Shown here: positions 46,005 to 55,470 of the stretch, piece after piece | Numbering within the stretch: position 1 is the first letter of the stretch | How the letters are laid out: every line of letters starts with the position of its first letter | Assembly: GCF_028689785.1 (NCBI RefSeq) | Contig: NZ_JAQVCN010000007.1 | Coordinates: 1 to 64,000, forward strand | Source: Zoogloea sp. | Lineage (GTDB): Bacteria > Pseudomonadota > Gammaproteobacteria > Burkholderiales > Rhodocyclaceae | Reading direction: 5' to 3' | DNA: 64,000 nucleotides | Translations under genes and position numbers: made by a program | Notes under the pieces: model-generated | Database searches by the model: none | Told to the model about the DNA's origin: nothing | Seen by the model: only the letters and a program-made list of their open reading frames with translations

Positions 46005-46020
46005 TGGAATGCCTCTTGCT
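46005..46020 (+). promoter_or_regulatory. Sigma-54 promoter upstream of flgG
   Basis: TGGAATG, four bases, TTGCT. The -12 element is perfect and the GG-GC spacing is 12 bp; the -24 element departs at two positions. It lies 71 bp before the flgG ATG, giving flgGHIJ a separate sigma-54 start. Confidence 0.55.
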
Positions 46021-46091
46021 GTGTCTAGTATGGAAACCGCCCTTTTCTCCGCCGCTCGGCGCGGCACGCCCCTGACACACTGGAGCCCCCC

Positions 46092-46874
46092 ATGATCCGC
46101 TCCCTCTGGATTGCCCGTACCGGCCTTGACGCCCAGCAGACCCAACTTGACGTCATCTCCAACAACCTCGCCAACGTCTCCACCAACGGCTTCAAGCGTG
46201 CCCGGGCGGTGTTCGAGGATCTGCTCTACCAGAACCTGCGGCAGCCGGGCGCCCAGTCCACCCAGCAGACGACCATCCCCTCCGGCCTGCAGATCGGTAC
46301 CGGTGTGCGCCCCATAGCTACCGAGCGCATCCATACCCAGGGCAATCTCAACCAGACCGGCAATGCCCTCGACGTAGCCATTCAGGGCGAGGGTTTCTTC
46401 CAGATCCTGCTGCCCGACGGCTCCACCGCCTACACCCGCGACGGCGCATTCCAGCGGGACGCGAATGGTCAGATGGTCACTGCCAACGGCTATGCCCTGC
46501 AGCCGGCCATCACCATTCCCGCCAACGCCTTGTCGGTGACCATTGGCAAGGACGGCGTGGTGTCGGTGACCCTGCCCAACCAGGCTGCGCCGGCGCAGAT
46601 CGGCAACATCCAGCTGGTAGGCTTCGTCAACCCGGGTGGCCTTCAGAGTGTGGGTGAAAACCTCTACCTGGAAACCGCGGCCAGCGGCGCACCCAACCCC
46701 AACACCCCGGGCACCAACGGTGTCGGGTCTCTGGCGCACAAGTACCTGGAAACCTCCAACGTCAATGTGGCCGAGGAACTGGTGTTGATGATCCAGACCC
46801 AGCGCGCCTACGAGCTCAACTCCCGTGCGGTGTCCACCTCCGACAACATGCTCGGCAAGCTGACTTCCCTGTAA
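46092..46874 (+). CDS. flgG: Flagellar distal rod protein FlgG
   Basis: A 260-residue distal-rod subunit of standard length. [20 protein letters not shown] and [20 protein letters not shown] are the hallmark N terminus. The C terminus has [20 protein letters not shown]. The FlgG-specific insertion after residue 45 ([20 protein letters not shown]) that stiffens the rod is present. It starts the flgGHIJ set. Confidence 0.97.
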   Translation: MIRSLWIARTGLDAQQTQLDVISNNLANVSTNGFKRARAVFEDLLYQNLRQPGAQSTQQTTIPSGLQIGTGVRPIATERIHTQGNLNQTGNALDVAIQGEGFFQILLPDGSTAYTRDGAFQRDANGQMVTANGYALQPAITIPANALSVTIGKDGVVSVTLPNQAAPAQIGNIQLVGFVNPGGLQSVGENLYLETAASGAPNPNTPGTNGVGSLAHKYLETSNVNVAEELVLMIQTQRAYELNSRAVSTSDNMLGKLTSL

Positions 46875-46898
46875 ATGCCCGCCGGGCGGAGAACGATC

Positions 46899-47573
46899 AT
46901 GCATGCGTTCCGCATTCTGTCCCCCCTGTTTCTGGCTGCGCTGGCCGGCTGCTCGGCCCTGCAGACCACCCCGCCGACGGCGGTGCACCAGCCCCTGAGC
47001 GTCCGCCCCGAACCGCGTACCGCCCAGGCCGCCCAGCCTGGCTCGATCTTCCAGCCGAGCTTCTCGCGGCCCCTGTTCGAAGATCGGCGGGCACGCTTTG
47101 TGGGCGATGTGATCACCATCAACCTGGTCGAGCAGACCCAGGCGAGCAAGTCGTCCTCGGCCAACGCCGAGCGCAACGCCACTCTCAGCGCCTCCATCTC
47201 GGCTCTCGCCAAGGTGCCCCTGGCGGCCTTGGCCGGGCTGGGTGCCACCGCCTCCGACGCCAACAAATTTGAAGGCAAGGGCGATGCTGCGGCCAACAAC
47301 GCTTTTCGCGGCACCATCACCACCACGGTCATCGAGGTGCTGCCCAACGGCAATCTGCTGGTCTCCGGCGAAAAGCAGGTGGCCATCAACCAGGGCAACG
47401 AGTTCATCCGTTTCTCCGGCGTGGTCAATCCGGTCTATGTCACCGGCGGCAACACCGTCCAGTCCACTCAGGTGGCCGATGCCCGGGTCGAATACAAGGC
47501 CAACGGCTACATCGACGAGACTCAGCGCATGGGCTGGATGCAGCGCTTCTTCACCAACGTGCTGCCCTTCTGA
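46899..47573 (+). CDS. flgH: Flagellar L-ring lipoprotein FlgH
   Basis: A 224-residue outer-membrane lipoprotein. A signal peptide ends in the lipobox LAGC (cysteine 18). The L-ring domain shows [60 protein letters not shown] and the conserved end [13 protein letters not shown]. The ATG at 46899 follows GGCGGAGAACG; an in-frame ATG eight codons earlier would push the lipobox inward and is less likely. Confidence 0.96.
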   Translation: MHAFRILSPLFLAALAGCSALQTTPPTAVHQPLSVRPEPRTAQAAQPGSIFQPSFSRPLFEDRRARFVGDVITINLVEQTQASKSSSANAERNATLSASISALAKVPLAALAGLGATASDANKFEGKGDAAANNAFRGTITTTVIEVLPNGNLLVSGEKQVAINQGNEFIRFSGVVNPVYVTGGNTVQSTQVADARVEYKANGYIDETQRMGWMQRFFTNVLPF

Positions 47574-47584
47574 GGAGACCGGTC

Positions 47585-48694
47585 ATGAAGCGGATCTCCA
47601 GACTCTGTGTGACCCTGATGGCCTGCCTTGGTGTGCTGACGAGCACGCCGGTTTGCGCCGAGCGCCTCAAGGATCTCGCTTCCATTGGCGGGGTGCGCCA
47701 GAACCAGCTCATCGGCTACGGTCTGGTGGTGGGCCTGGACGGCTCCGGCGACCAGACCACCCAAACCCCTTTCACTGTGCAGAGCATCATCAACATGCTC
47801 GGCAACCTGGGCATCACGCTGCCGCCGGGTCAGTCCCTGCAGTTGCGTAATGTGGCTGCGGTGATGGTCACCGCCAACCTGCCGCCTTTTGCCCGGCCGG
47901 GCCAGCAGATCGACGTTACTGTCTCGTCCATGGGCAACGCCCGCTCCCTCAAGGGCGGCACCCTGGTCATGACGCCGCTGAAGGGCGCTGACGGCCAGAT
48001 CTACGCCATGGCTCAGGGCAATCTGGCAGTCAGCGGCGCCGGCGGTGCTGCGGGCGGTACCAAGGTCACCGTCAATCACCTGTCGGCGGGGCGCATCCCC
48101 GGCGGGGCAACGGTCGAGCGGGCCGTGCCCAGCCCGGTGGGGCAGGGGGGCTCGGTTTTCGTCGAGCTCAACGACGCCGACTTCGGCACCGCCCAGAACG
48201 TGGTTGATGCCATCAACCGCATTGCTCCGGGCAGCGCCCAGGCTGTGGATGGCCGGCAGATTCAGGTCCGGGCGCCAGAAGACCCCAACCAGCGCGTGGC
48301 ATTTCTTGGCCGGCTCGAAAACCTCGATGTGACCCCGGCCATGCAGGCAGCCAAGGTCATCGTCAATTCCCGCACCGGCTCGGTGGTGATGAACCAGAAG
48401 GTGGCCCTGCAGAACTGCGCGGTGGCCCACGGCAGCCTCACCGTCACGGTCAGCAATGACCCGCAGGTCAGCCAGCCCGGCCCCCTCTCCGGCGGCCAGA
48501 CGGTGGTCACCAACAAGGGCTCGGTCGATATCAAGCAGGAGGGCAGCTCCCTCTTCAACATCAAGGGAGGCACCAACCTGGCCGATGTGGTCAAGGCCCT
48601 CAATGCCGTGGGCGCCAACCCCCTTGAGCTCATCTCCATCCTGCAGGCCATGAAAGCCAGCGGTGCACTGCGTGCCGAACTGGAGGTGATCTGA
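47585..48694 (+). CDS. flgI: Flagellar P-ring protein FlgI
   Basis: A 369-residue periplasmic protein with a signal peptide cleaved probably after PVCA. The mature start [21 protein letters not shown] and the core [20 protein letters not shown] are diagnostic, and the C terminus has [20 protein letters not shown]. It forms the ring in the peptidoglycan layer, assembled with the help of FlgA. Its stop codon overlaps the flgJ ATG by one base. Confidence 0.97.
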   Translation: MKRISRLCVTLMACLGVLTSTPVCAERLKDLASIGGVRQNQLIGYGLVVGLDGSGDQTTQTPFTVQSIINMLGNLGITLPPGQSLQLRNVAAVMVTANLPPFARPGQQIDVTVSSMGNARSLKGGTLVMTPLKGADGQIYAMAQGNLAVSGAGGAAGGTKVTVNHLSAGRIPGGATVERAVPSPVGQGGSVFVELNDADFGTAQNVVDAINRIAPGSAQAVDGRQIQVRAPEDPNQRVAFLGRLENLDVTPAMQAAKVIVNSRTGSVVMNQKVALQNCAVAHGSLTVTVSNDPQVSQPGPLSGGQTVVTNKGSVDIKQEGSSLFNIKGGTNLADVVKALNAVGANPLELISILQAMKASGALRAELEVI

Positions 48695-49686
48695 TGGCGG
48701 CCCAGGATTTCAGCCAGATCAATGCCCTCGACCCCAACACGCTGTCGGGGCTGCGCCGCCTGTCCAAGGAGAACTCCCCCGAGGCCACCCGTGAGGCGGC
48801 CAAGCAGTTTGAGGCCCTGTTTCTCCAGCAGGTACTCAAGTCCATGCGCGACGCGAGCCCCAAGAACAGCATGTTCGATAGTGAAGAGTCGCGCATGTAC
48901 CAATCCATGCTCGATCAGCAGATGTCCCTCCAGCTGGCCACGCGGGGTGGCGGCATCGGCCTGGCCCGGGTGATCGAACGCCAGCTGTCGGCCGGCCAGG
49001 AGCCGGTGCTGCAGCCAGAGGGGAGCGTACCGCTGGATGGGGCGATCCGTCGCGGCTTTGCAGCGGCTGTATCTCCGGGCGCGACGGAAGCTTCGGCAAG
49101 TGGAGCGGCAATGTCGACGGCAAAAACTGCCGCGCCGCTGCCGGCTGCCGCTTCGGCGGGTACTGCACCGGCAAGCCTGCCCAACATGCCGGCGGGGGCC
49201 GGCCCCCGCGCCTTTGTAGACAAAGTGTGGCCCCAGGCTGTCGAGGCCAGCCGGGTCACGGGCATTCCGGCGCGCTTCCTGGTGGCCCAGGCGGCCCTCG
49301 AAACCGGCTGGGGCAAGCATGAGCTGAAGAACGCCGATGGCAGCCCGAGCCACAACCTCTTCAACATCAAGGCCAGCCGCAGTTGGACTGGCGGTACCGT
49401 GAACACGGCCACCACCGAATACAGAAATGGCGTCGCAACCCGCGAGAATGCGCGCTTCCGGGCCTATGGCTCGTATGCCGAATCCTTCCAGGACTACGCC
49501 CGTCTGATCCGCAACAACCCCCGCTACGCCGGGGTGGCGGGGCAGGACGATGCCGTGGCCTTTGCCCGCAGCCTGCAGTCGGCCGGCTATGCCACCGACC
49601 CCCAGTACGCCGACAAGCTTGCCCGAATCATCAACGGCAACACCCTGCGTACGGCGCTTGCCGCCAGCGCCACCCGCAGCGCCTGA
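48694..49686 (+). CDS. flgJ: Flagellar rod-cap muramidase FlgJ
   Basis: A 330-residue dual-domain FlgJ. The N-terminal rod-binding domain (about 15-110) has EAAKQFEALFLQQVLKSMRD and YQSMLDQQMSLQLA. After an Ala/Pro-rich linker (135-170), the GH73 glucosaminidase domain (about 175-325) has the catalytic glutamate in FLVAQAALETGWGKHE and SHNLFNIKASRSWTGG. It cuts peptidoglycan so the rod can pass. The linker is longer than in E. coli. Confidence 0.95.
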   Translation: MAAQDFSQINALDPNTLSGLRRLSKENSPEATREAAKQFEALFLQQVLKSMRDASPKNSMFDSEESRMYQSMLDQQMSLQLATRGGGIGLARVIERQLSAGQEPVLQPEGSVPLDGAIRRGFAAAVSPGATEASASGAAMSTAKTAAPLPAAASAGTAPASLPNMPAGAGPRAFVDKVWPQAVEASRVTGIPARFLVAQAALETGWGKHELKNADGSPSHNLFNIKASRSWTGGTVNTATTEYRNGVATRENARFRAYGSYAESFQDYARLIRNNPRYAGVAGQDDAVAFARSLQSAGYATDPQYADKLARIINGNTLRTALAASATRSA

Positions 49687-49712
49687 GGACTTTTCGGCGG
49701 GCCGGCGTGAGC

Positions 49713-49728
49713 TGGCAAAGTTCTTGCA
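49713..49728 (+). promoter_or_regulatory. Sigma-54 promoter upstream of flgK
   Basis: TGGCAAA, four bases, TTGCA. The -12 element is perfect, GG-GC spacing is correct, and the site ends 39 bp before the flgK ATG. This is the best sigma-54 match among the flagellar operons of the window. It makes flgKL a sigma-54 (class III-like) transcript rather than a FliA-only one. Confidence 0.75.
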
Positions 49729-49767
49729 CTGCCTTCCTTGAACTCCCCCGAACCAAGGAAGCGGATC

Positions 49768-51720
49768 ATGGGCAGCAGCCTCTTCAACATCGGTCTCACT
49801 GGCCTCAACGCCGCCCAGGCGGGCTTGGTGGTGACCAGCCACAACATCTCCAACGCCGGCACGACGGGCTACAGCCGTCAGAGCACCGTGCAGAGCACCA
49901 ACCCGGCCTTGTTTACCGGTGCGGGCTTCTTTGGCGAGGGGACCAAGGTTGATACCGTCAAGCGTGCCTACAACGGTTTTCTGAGCAGTCAGGTGCTGTC
50001 CGCCGAGACCAAGTTCAACGAGTACGACACCTACAGCACCGAGATCAGTCAGATCGACAATCTGCTGGCCGATCCCACGGTGGGTCTGACGCCGGCGGTC
50101 GCATCTTTCTTCGAGGGTGTGCAGGAGGTGGCGGCCAACCCCTCCAGCATCCCAGCCCGGCAATCCATGATCTCCACGGCCCAGAGTCTCGTGGCCCGCT
50201 TCCAGAACCTTTCCGAGCGCCTCAACGATGTGCGCGCCGGCCTGGAGAGCCAGATCAAGGACACGGTAAGTGCCATCAGCACCTACGCCACCGAGATCGC
50301 CGAAATGAACCACAAGATCGCCGTGGCCCAGCAGGCCGGTTCGGCCCAGCCGGCCAACGATCTGCTCGACACCCGGGATCGTCTCGTCAAGGAGCTCAAC
50401 CAACTGACCCGCGTGTCCACCACCGAGGCCAGTGACGGCTCCCTTTCGGTGTTCATCGGCACCGGCCAGCCCCTGGTGGTCGGTACCACCGCCACCAAGC
50501 TGGCGGCCCAGGCCTCGCCGTCCGACCCGGCCCGTTTCGACGTCAACATCGTCACCCAGAGCGGCGCTGCCATCACCATTCCGGAAAGTCTGCTGGGTGG
50601 TGGCAAGCTGGGCGGCCTGCTGGGCATGCGCTCCGGTTCCCTGGACGCAGCCCAGAACCAGCTCGGGCTGATCGCTGCGGGCCTGAGCACGGCCTTCAAT
50701 GCCCAGCACGCCCTCGGGCAGGATCTCAACGGTAGTCTGGGTACCAATTTCTTCACTGCGCCTCAGGTGGCCGTGCAGCGCTTCTCCAGCGCCACCACCG
50801 CCACCCCGGACGTGCAGTTTGCCGACATGTCCAAGCTCAGTGGTGACGACTACAAGCTCACCTTCACCAACACCACCGGCGGCTATTCCCTGACCCGAAT
50901 CTCCGACGGCGCCTCGGTGACTGCGGCGAGCATCGGCCTTGACATCACACCGGCCGCGGTCTCCAAGGTCGGTGACAGCTTCCTGATCCTGCCGACCCGC
51001 TACGCCGCCGCCAACATCGGGGTGTCGATCACCGACACCCGAATGGTCGCCGCCGCAGCTCCACTGGCCTCGAATGCCACCACCGGCAATCTAGGCAGCG
51101 GCAGCATCAGCGCCCCGGTGATTTCCAGCACCGCCGACCTGGCCAGTTTCGGCACCAGTGCCTCCCCACTCAAGCTCACCTACTCTGGGGGCAACCTGAG
51201 CGGCTTTCCGGCTACCCTGCCGGTCACCTACACCCCCCTCAACGGCAGCCCGGTGACCCTCGCCGCGCCGGTGACTTCCATCCCCTACAGCAGCGGTATG
51301 AGCATCAGCTTCGGTGGTGCCCAGTTCACGCTTACCGGGGCTATCCAGGACAACGACACCTTCAGCATTGGCCCCAACACTGGCGGGGTGTCGGACAGCC
51401 GCAACGCCGTGCTGCTCGGCAATCTGCAGACCACCAAGACGCTGCTCTCGGCCAATGGCCAACCCTCTGCCACCTTTCAATCAGTGTATTCCCAGCTTGT
51501 CAGCACCATCGGTAACAAGGCGCGAGAGGTGGAGGTGAACCGGGATGCCCAGGAAAGCCTGGTACAGCAGGCCACCAAGGCCCAGCAATCGGTGGCTGGT
51601 GTCAATCTCGATGAAGAAGCGGCCAATCTGATCCGTTATCAACAGGCATACCAGGCCTCAGGCAAGGTCATGAGCATCGCCTCCAAGCTCTTCGACGAAG
51701 TCCTGGCCCTCGGTCGCTAA
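49768..51720 (+). CDS. flgK: Hook-filament junction protein FlgK (HAP1)
   Basis: A 650-residue HAP1. The axial N terminus is FNIGLTGLNAAQAGLVVTSH followed by NISNAGTTGYSRQS, and the C terminus is GVNLDEEAANLIRYQQAYQA. The middle (about 340-540) is a Ser/Thr/Gly-rich, probably surface-exposed region that makes the protein longer than the E. coli form (about 550). The ATG at 49768 follows AAGGAAGCGG; a 10-codon longer reading is rejected. Its chaperone FlgN is encoded upstream in the window. Confidence 0.95.
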   Translation: MGSSLFNIGLTGLNAAQAGLVVTSHNISNAGTTGYSRQSTVQSTNPALFTGAGFFGEGTKVDTVKRAYNGFLSSQVLSAETKFNEYDTYSTEISQIDNLLADPTVGLTPAVASFFEGVQEVAANPSSIPARQSMISTAQSLVARFQNLSERLNDVRAGLESQIKDTVSAISTYATEIAEMNHKIAVAQQAGSAQPANDLLDTRDRLVKELNQLTRVSTTEASDGSLSVFIGTGQPLVVGTTATKLAAQASPSDPARFDVNIVTQSGAAITIPESLLGGGKLGGLLGMRSGSLDAAQNQLGLIAAGLSTAFNAQHALGQDLNGSLGTNFFTAPQVAVQRFSSATTATPDVQFADMSKLSGDDYKLTFTNTTGGYSLTRISDGASVTAASIGLDITPAAVSKVGDSFLILPTRYAAANIGVSITDTRMVAAAAPLASNATTGNLGSGSISAPVISSTADLASFGTSASPLKLTYSGGNLSGFPATLPVTYTPLNGSPVTLAAPVTSIPYSSGMSISFGGAQFTLTGAIQDNDTFSIGPNTGGVSDSRNAVLLGNLQTTKTLLSANGQPSATFQSVYSQLVSTIGNKAREVEVNRDAQESLVQQATKAQQSVAGVNLDEEAANLIRYQQAYQASGKVMSIASKLFDEVLALGR

Positions 51721-51737
51721 TACGGAAGGAGTCCATC

Positions 51738-52931
51738 ATGCGCGTCACCACCGGGATGATCTTTGACTCCGGCCTGTCGCAGATCCAGCGTCAGAATGCC
51801 CAGCTGCTCGACACCCAGCAGCAGGTGGCTACCGGCCGGCGAATCCTCAAGCCCTCCGACGACCCCGTGGCTTCTGCCCGGGCCCTTGAGGTTTCCCAGT
51901 CGAAGAGCGTCAACGCCCTCTATACCGCCAATCAGGGCTACGCCAGTGATGCCCTGCGGGTGGTGGACAGCAAGCTCGATGCCGCCAACGACCTGATCAC
52001 CTACGTGCGCACCCGCGCCGTCGAGGCGGGCAACGGGGCGTATTCCAACTCGGAGCGTGCGGCCATCGCGTCCGATCTGGAGCAACAGTTCTCCGCTCTT
52101 CAGTCCATCGCCAACAGTCAGGACTCCTCTGGCGATTACATCTTCGCGGGCTATCGCAGCAACGCCCAGCCCTTTGTCGGCAGCATGGCTGCCGGCGTCA
52201 CCTATCAGGGTGACCAGGGCACTCGCACCCTGCAGATATCCTCGTCGCGCAACCTGCCGATCACCAGTTCGGGTGACGAGATATTCAATCAGATCCGGGC
52301 CCCCAGCGGTTCGGCCTTTGCCCTGTCGGCGGCGGGCAATACCGGCACTGCGATGGCATCGGGCACCAGCCTGGCGGGTTACAACGGGCATACCTACGCG
52401 ATCAACGTGAGCGCCGGCCCCACCTACCAGATCTTCGATTCCACCGCTGATCCGACCCATGCCTCGCCGATCACACCCACCGTGACGACGAGCGGCAGCG
52501 ACACCACCCTGAGCTTCGGCGGCATCAGCATGACCCTCACCGGCACGCCGGCGGCGGGCGACAGCTACACCTTGTCCACGGTGGCCAGCACCTTTGACGT
52601 CATCGGCAACTTCGTCAGCGCCCTCAATTCGGGTAACGACAAGCTCAATCGCTTTGCCGTCACCCAGACCATCGCCGGCATGGATGCCTCCCAGGACAGC
52701 ATCAGCCAGGTGCGCTCGGGGGTGGGGTCACGTATGGTCGAGGTTGAGACCCAGCAAAACATCAACGCTGACCTGGATCTCCAATATGCCGAAACCCTGT
52801 CGCGGCTGCAGGATGTGGATTACGCCGGGGCGGTCAGCAATCTGGTCCAGCAGCAGACCTATCTGCAGGCCGCCCAGCAGAGCTTCATGCGGGTCAGCAA
52901 CCTGTCCCTGTTCAACTACCTGGGTAGCTGA
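51738..52931 (+). CDS. flgL: Hook-filament junction protein FlgL (HAP3)
   Basis: A 397-residue HAP3 with flagellin-like ends: N-terminal RQNAQLLDTQQQVATGRRIL and SDDPVASARALEVSQSK, C-terminal QTYLQAAQQSFMRVSNLSLF. The central part (about 190-290) has a FlgL-specific beta-rich insertion. It links FlgK to the filament. It is 17 bp after flgK with an AAGGAG site. Confidence 0.95.
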   Translation: MRVTTGMIFDSGLSQIQRQNAQLLDTQQQVATGRRILKPSDDPVASARALEVSQSKSVNALYTANQGYASDALRVVDSKLDAANDLITYVRTRAVEAGNGAYSNSERAAIASDLEQQFSALQSIANSQDSSGDYIFAGYRSNAQPFVGSMAAGVTYQGDQGTRTLQISSSRNLPITSSGDEIFNQIRAPSGSAFALSAAGNTGTAMASGTSLAGYNGHTYAINVSAGPTYQIFDSTADPTHASPITPTVTTSGSDTTLSFGGISMTLTGTPAAGDSYTLSTVASTFDVIGNFVSALNSGNDKLNRFAVTQTIAGMDASQDSISQVRSGVGSRMVEVETQQNINADLDLQYAETLSRLQDVDYAGAVSNLVQQQTYLQAAQQSFMRVSNLSLFNYLGS

Positions 52932-52937
52932 TCCGTG

Positions 52938-53408
52938 ATGCGTCCGTGCTCCCCGCAGCTGCCGGCGCTGGCTGTCCTGACCAGCCTGTTGGGGGCCTGC
53001 AGCACCATCGGCGAGCCGCCCCACGACTGGTTGCTGCTTCCGACCGCGGCAGTGGTGGCTCTGGATAACGGCTATCTGAAAATTCCGGCCCTGGCGGCCG
53101 GAGTGGCCGTGTACGCCCTGGTGGACCCGTTGGCCCCCAACTGGACCCTGCAGGAGGCGCGCTTGGGTGACGAGCGTTATCGCCTTGCTCTGCGCATGAA
53201 GGCTCTGCACTCCGGTGGCGACGGCGAGGCGCGCCAGGTGTTTTCCCGGTGGGCGGCCCAACTGGCCAGCCAGCCAGGTTTTGCCGGTTACGACGTGACG
53301 GCCTGGGAGGAGGGCATTGACAGCACGCGCCCTTTCTCCCGGCGTGTGGCGTTCGGCGAGATTCGCTTGCGCCGCCTGCCCGCCCCGCTTGCTTCGAGCC
53401 CGCCATGA
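52938..53408 (+). CDS. Small predicted lipoprotein downstream of flgL
   Basis: About 156 residues. A signal peptide (LPALAVLTSLLGACS) ends in a lipobox LGAC at about residue 21, so the mature protein is probably lipid-anchored. A second hydrophobic stretch lies near residues 48-63 (IPALAAGVAVYALVDP). The rest, with LGDERYRLALRMKALHSGGD and a Phe/Trp-containing segment, is not a family I can name. The start is an ATG six bases after the flgL stop; the GTG one codon earlier is also possible. The tight spacing implies cotranscription with flgKL. Function is unknown. Confidence 0.7.
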   Translation: MRPCSPQLPALAVLTSLLGACSTIGEPPHDWLLLPTAAVVALDNGYLKIPALAAGVAVYALVDPLAPNWTLQEARLGDERYRLALRMKALHSGGDGEARQVFSRWAAQLASQPGFAGYDVTAWEEGIDSTRPFSRRVAFGEIRLRRLPAPLASSPP

Positions 53409-53500
53409 GCTCCTGTTGCGCTGCCTGCAAGCGTCTCTGAACCTTGCCGCGGCGGGCCGAGTTTCGTAAGGTGCGCGCTTCGACCGCAGGATTTGATCAA

Positions 53501-53803
53501 ATGGACCGCATGAGCGAACGTCGTCGGGATCGTCGCATCCCTCTGGGTTGCAAGGTGGGTATCAAGCTCGCCGGTGCTGCCGCACCCATCGTCGGCGATT
53601 GCGTTGAACTGGGGGTTGGGGGCATGACCATCCACTCCACCCATGTCCCGCGCATGGACGAAGTTTTCGAGGTCGCGGTGCTGCCCCCGGAGCACGGCGG
53701 CCCCTTCATGCCGCTGCATGCCCGGGTGCGGGTGCGTCGCTGCCATGGCCTGGAAGGTGGCCTCTACGAGATGGGCGTCGAGATTGTCGACGTCATCCGC
53801 TGA
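53501..53803 (+). CDS. PilZ-like domain protein with degenerate c-di-GMP motif
   Basis: About 100 residues forming one PilZ-like domain. The arginine motif RRRDRRIPL at the start fits the RxxxR loop. The second motif, where PilZ has D/NxSxxG, reads VELGVGGM, so the acid is Glu and the serine is Gly. The core KVGIKLAGAA to RVRVRRCHGLEGGLYEMGV looks like the beta barrel. The ATG at 53501 has AGGA about nine bases upstream; an ATG at 53510 is also possible. The gene ends the flgKL segment and could tie motility to c-di-GMP, although loss of the serine makes nucleotide binding uncertain. Confidence 0.72.
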   Translation: MDRMSERRRDRRIPLGCKVGIKLAGAAAPIVGDCVELGVGGMTIHSTHVPRMDEVFEVAVLPPEHGGPFMPLHARVRVRRCHGLEGGLYEMGVEIVDVIR

Positions 53804-53830
53804 GGCCAGTCCGGGGCACTGTGCCGGCAT

Positions 53831-55447
53831 TCACGCCAGGATGTCGTCGCGCAGATGCATGGGGCCTGCGGCGAAGATGCGCGGGTCCATGAGCCTGGGA
53901 GGCCGGGGGATGCGGGGGCGGAAGCTCATTCGCCCAACGATGTCCTTTTCGATGTCGATCCCCGGCGCCACCTCGATCAGTTCCAGCCCGTCCGGACTTA
54001 GCTGAAATACGCAGCGCTCGGTGATGTAGAGCACCTGCGTGCCGCGCCGGACAGCCTGGGGGCCGCTGAAGGTCCGGTGCTCCACCTCATGGACGAACTT
54101 CGAGGCCTGTCCATCCGTGAGGATGGCGAGGCCACCGTCGCGCACCACCACCTCCAGGTTGCCCGCCGTGAAGGTGCCCACGAAAACCACCTTCTTGGCG
54201 TTCTGGCTGATGTTGATGAAGCCGCCGGCCCCTGCCAGGCGGGTGCCGAAGCGCGACACGTTCAGATTGCCCTCCTGGTCGGCCTGGGCCAGTCCGAGGA
54301 AGGCTATGTCCAGCCCGCCCCCGTCGTAAAAGTCGAACTGGCTGGGCTGGTCGATGATGGCCTGGGGGTTTACCGCCGCACCGAAATTGAGGCCCCCTGC
54401 GGGCACGCCACCAATCACGCCGGGCTCGGCAGTCATGGTGATCAGATCTGTCACCCGCTCTTCCGCCGCCACGGCGGCCACGCCTTCGGGCATGCCGATC
54501 CCCAGGTTGACCACTGCACCGCGGGCCAACTCCATGGCAGCCCGGCGGGCAATGATCTTGCGTTCGCTCATTTCCATGGGGGCCAGTGCCGACAGGGGCA
54601 CCTTGAGCTCTCCGGAGAAGGCCGGGCTGTAGGTCTCGATGAAGGTCTGCATGTGGTATTCCGGGCTTTCCGCTTGGACAACGTAGTTCACGAAGATGCC
54701 GGGGATCTTCACCTGGCGGGGGTTCAGGCTTCCCCGTTCGGCGATCCGCTCCACTTGGGCGATGACGATGCCGCCGCTGTTGTGGGCGGCCATGGCGATG
54801 GCCTGGGCCTCCAGGGTCAGGGCCTCCTTCTCCATCGTGATGTTGCCGTCCGGGTCGGCGGTTGTGCCCCGGATGATGCCCACATGGATGGGGAAGGCCT
54901 TGTAGAAAAGGTATTCCTCACCGTCGATCTCCATCAGTCGGACCAGATCGGTGGTGGTGCGGGCGTTGAGCTTGCCGCCCCCGAAACGTGGATCGACAAA
55001 GGTGCCGAGGCCGACCCGGGTCAGGGTGCCGGGCTTGCCGGCGGCGATGTCCCGGAACAGGTGGGTAATGACCCCCTGGGGGAGGTTCCAGGCTTCGACC
55101 CGGTCGGCCACGGCCAGGGCTTGCAGGCGGGGCACCAGGCCCCAGTGCCCGCCGATCACCCGGGAGACCAGGCCGTCATGGCCCAGGTGGTTGAGGCCGC
55201 GGGTCTTGCCGTCGCCCTGGCCGGCAGCGTAGACCAGGGTCAGGGCTGCGGGGCCGTCTGCGGGCGGCAGGTCCTGGGCCTGGTTGTCCAGATACAGGGC
55301 CTCCAGGGCCACGGCGATGTTTTCGGGAAAGCCGATGCCGACGAAGCCGCCGGTGGCCACAGTGCTGCCCTTGCGGATGTGCGAGACGGCAGTCCGGGCC
55401 GAGACGATCTTGCCCTGCCCGGCGGGGGTGGGAGTCATGGTGTCCAT
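53831..55447 (-). CDS. Family I acyl-CoA:carboxylate CoA-transferase (YdiF/propionate CoA-transferase type)
   Basis: A 538-residue single-chain CoA-transferase. The N-terminal half has [20 protein letters not shown] and [11 protein letters not shown]; the C-terminal half has [19 protein letters not shown] and the catalytic glutamate motif [14 protein letters not shown], then [18 protein letters not shown]. Such enzymes move CoA between acyl-CoA and short carboxylates (acetate, propionate, lactate, 3-hydroxybutyrate or similar). It follows the GntP-family permease by 23 bp on the same strand, suggesting that the imported acid is activated by this enzyme. An AACAGGAGC site precedes the ATG. The exact acid cannot be told. 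Confidence 0.9.
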   Translation of the reverse strand: MDTMTPTPAGQGKIVSARTAVSHIRKGSTVATGGFVGIGFPENIAVALEALYLDNQAQDLPPADGPAALTLVYAAGQGDGKTRGLNHLGHDGLVSRVIGGHWGLVPRLQALAVADRVEAWNLPQGVITHLFRDIAAGKPGTLTRVGLGTFVDPRFGGGKLNARTTTDLVRLMEIDGEEYLFYKAFPIHVGIIRGTTADPDGNITMEKEALTLEAQAIAMAAHNSGGIVIAQVERIAERGSLNPRQVKIPGIFVNYVVQAESPEYHMQTFIETYSPAFSGELKVPLSALAPMEMSERKIIARRAAMELARGAVVNLGIGMPEGVAAVAAEERVTDLITMTAEPGVIGGVPAGGLNFGAAVNPQAIIDQPSQFDFYDGGGLDIAFLGLAQADQEGNLNVSRFGTRLAGAGGFINISQNAKKVVFVGTFTAGNLEVVVRDGGLAILTDGQASKFVHEVEHRTFSGPQAVRRGTQVLYITERCVFQLSPDGLELIEVAPGIDIEKDIVGRMSFRPRIPRPPRLMDPRIFAAGPMHLRDDILA

Positions 55448-55470
55448 GTGTGCTCCTGTTGGCGATGGGG

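Noticed and set aside
48262..50709. 815-codon minus-strand frame opposite flgI/flgJ/flgK
   Set aside because: Antisense to three conserved flagellar genes and no recognisable motif.
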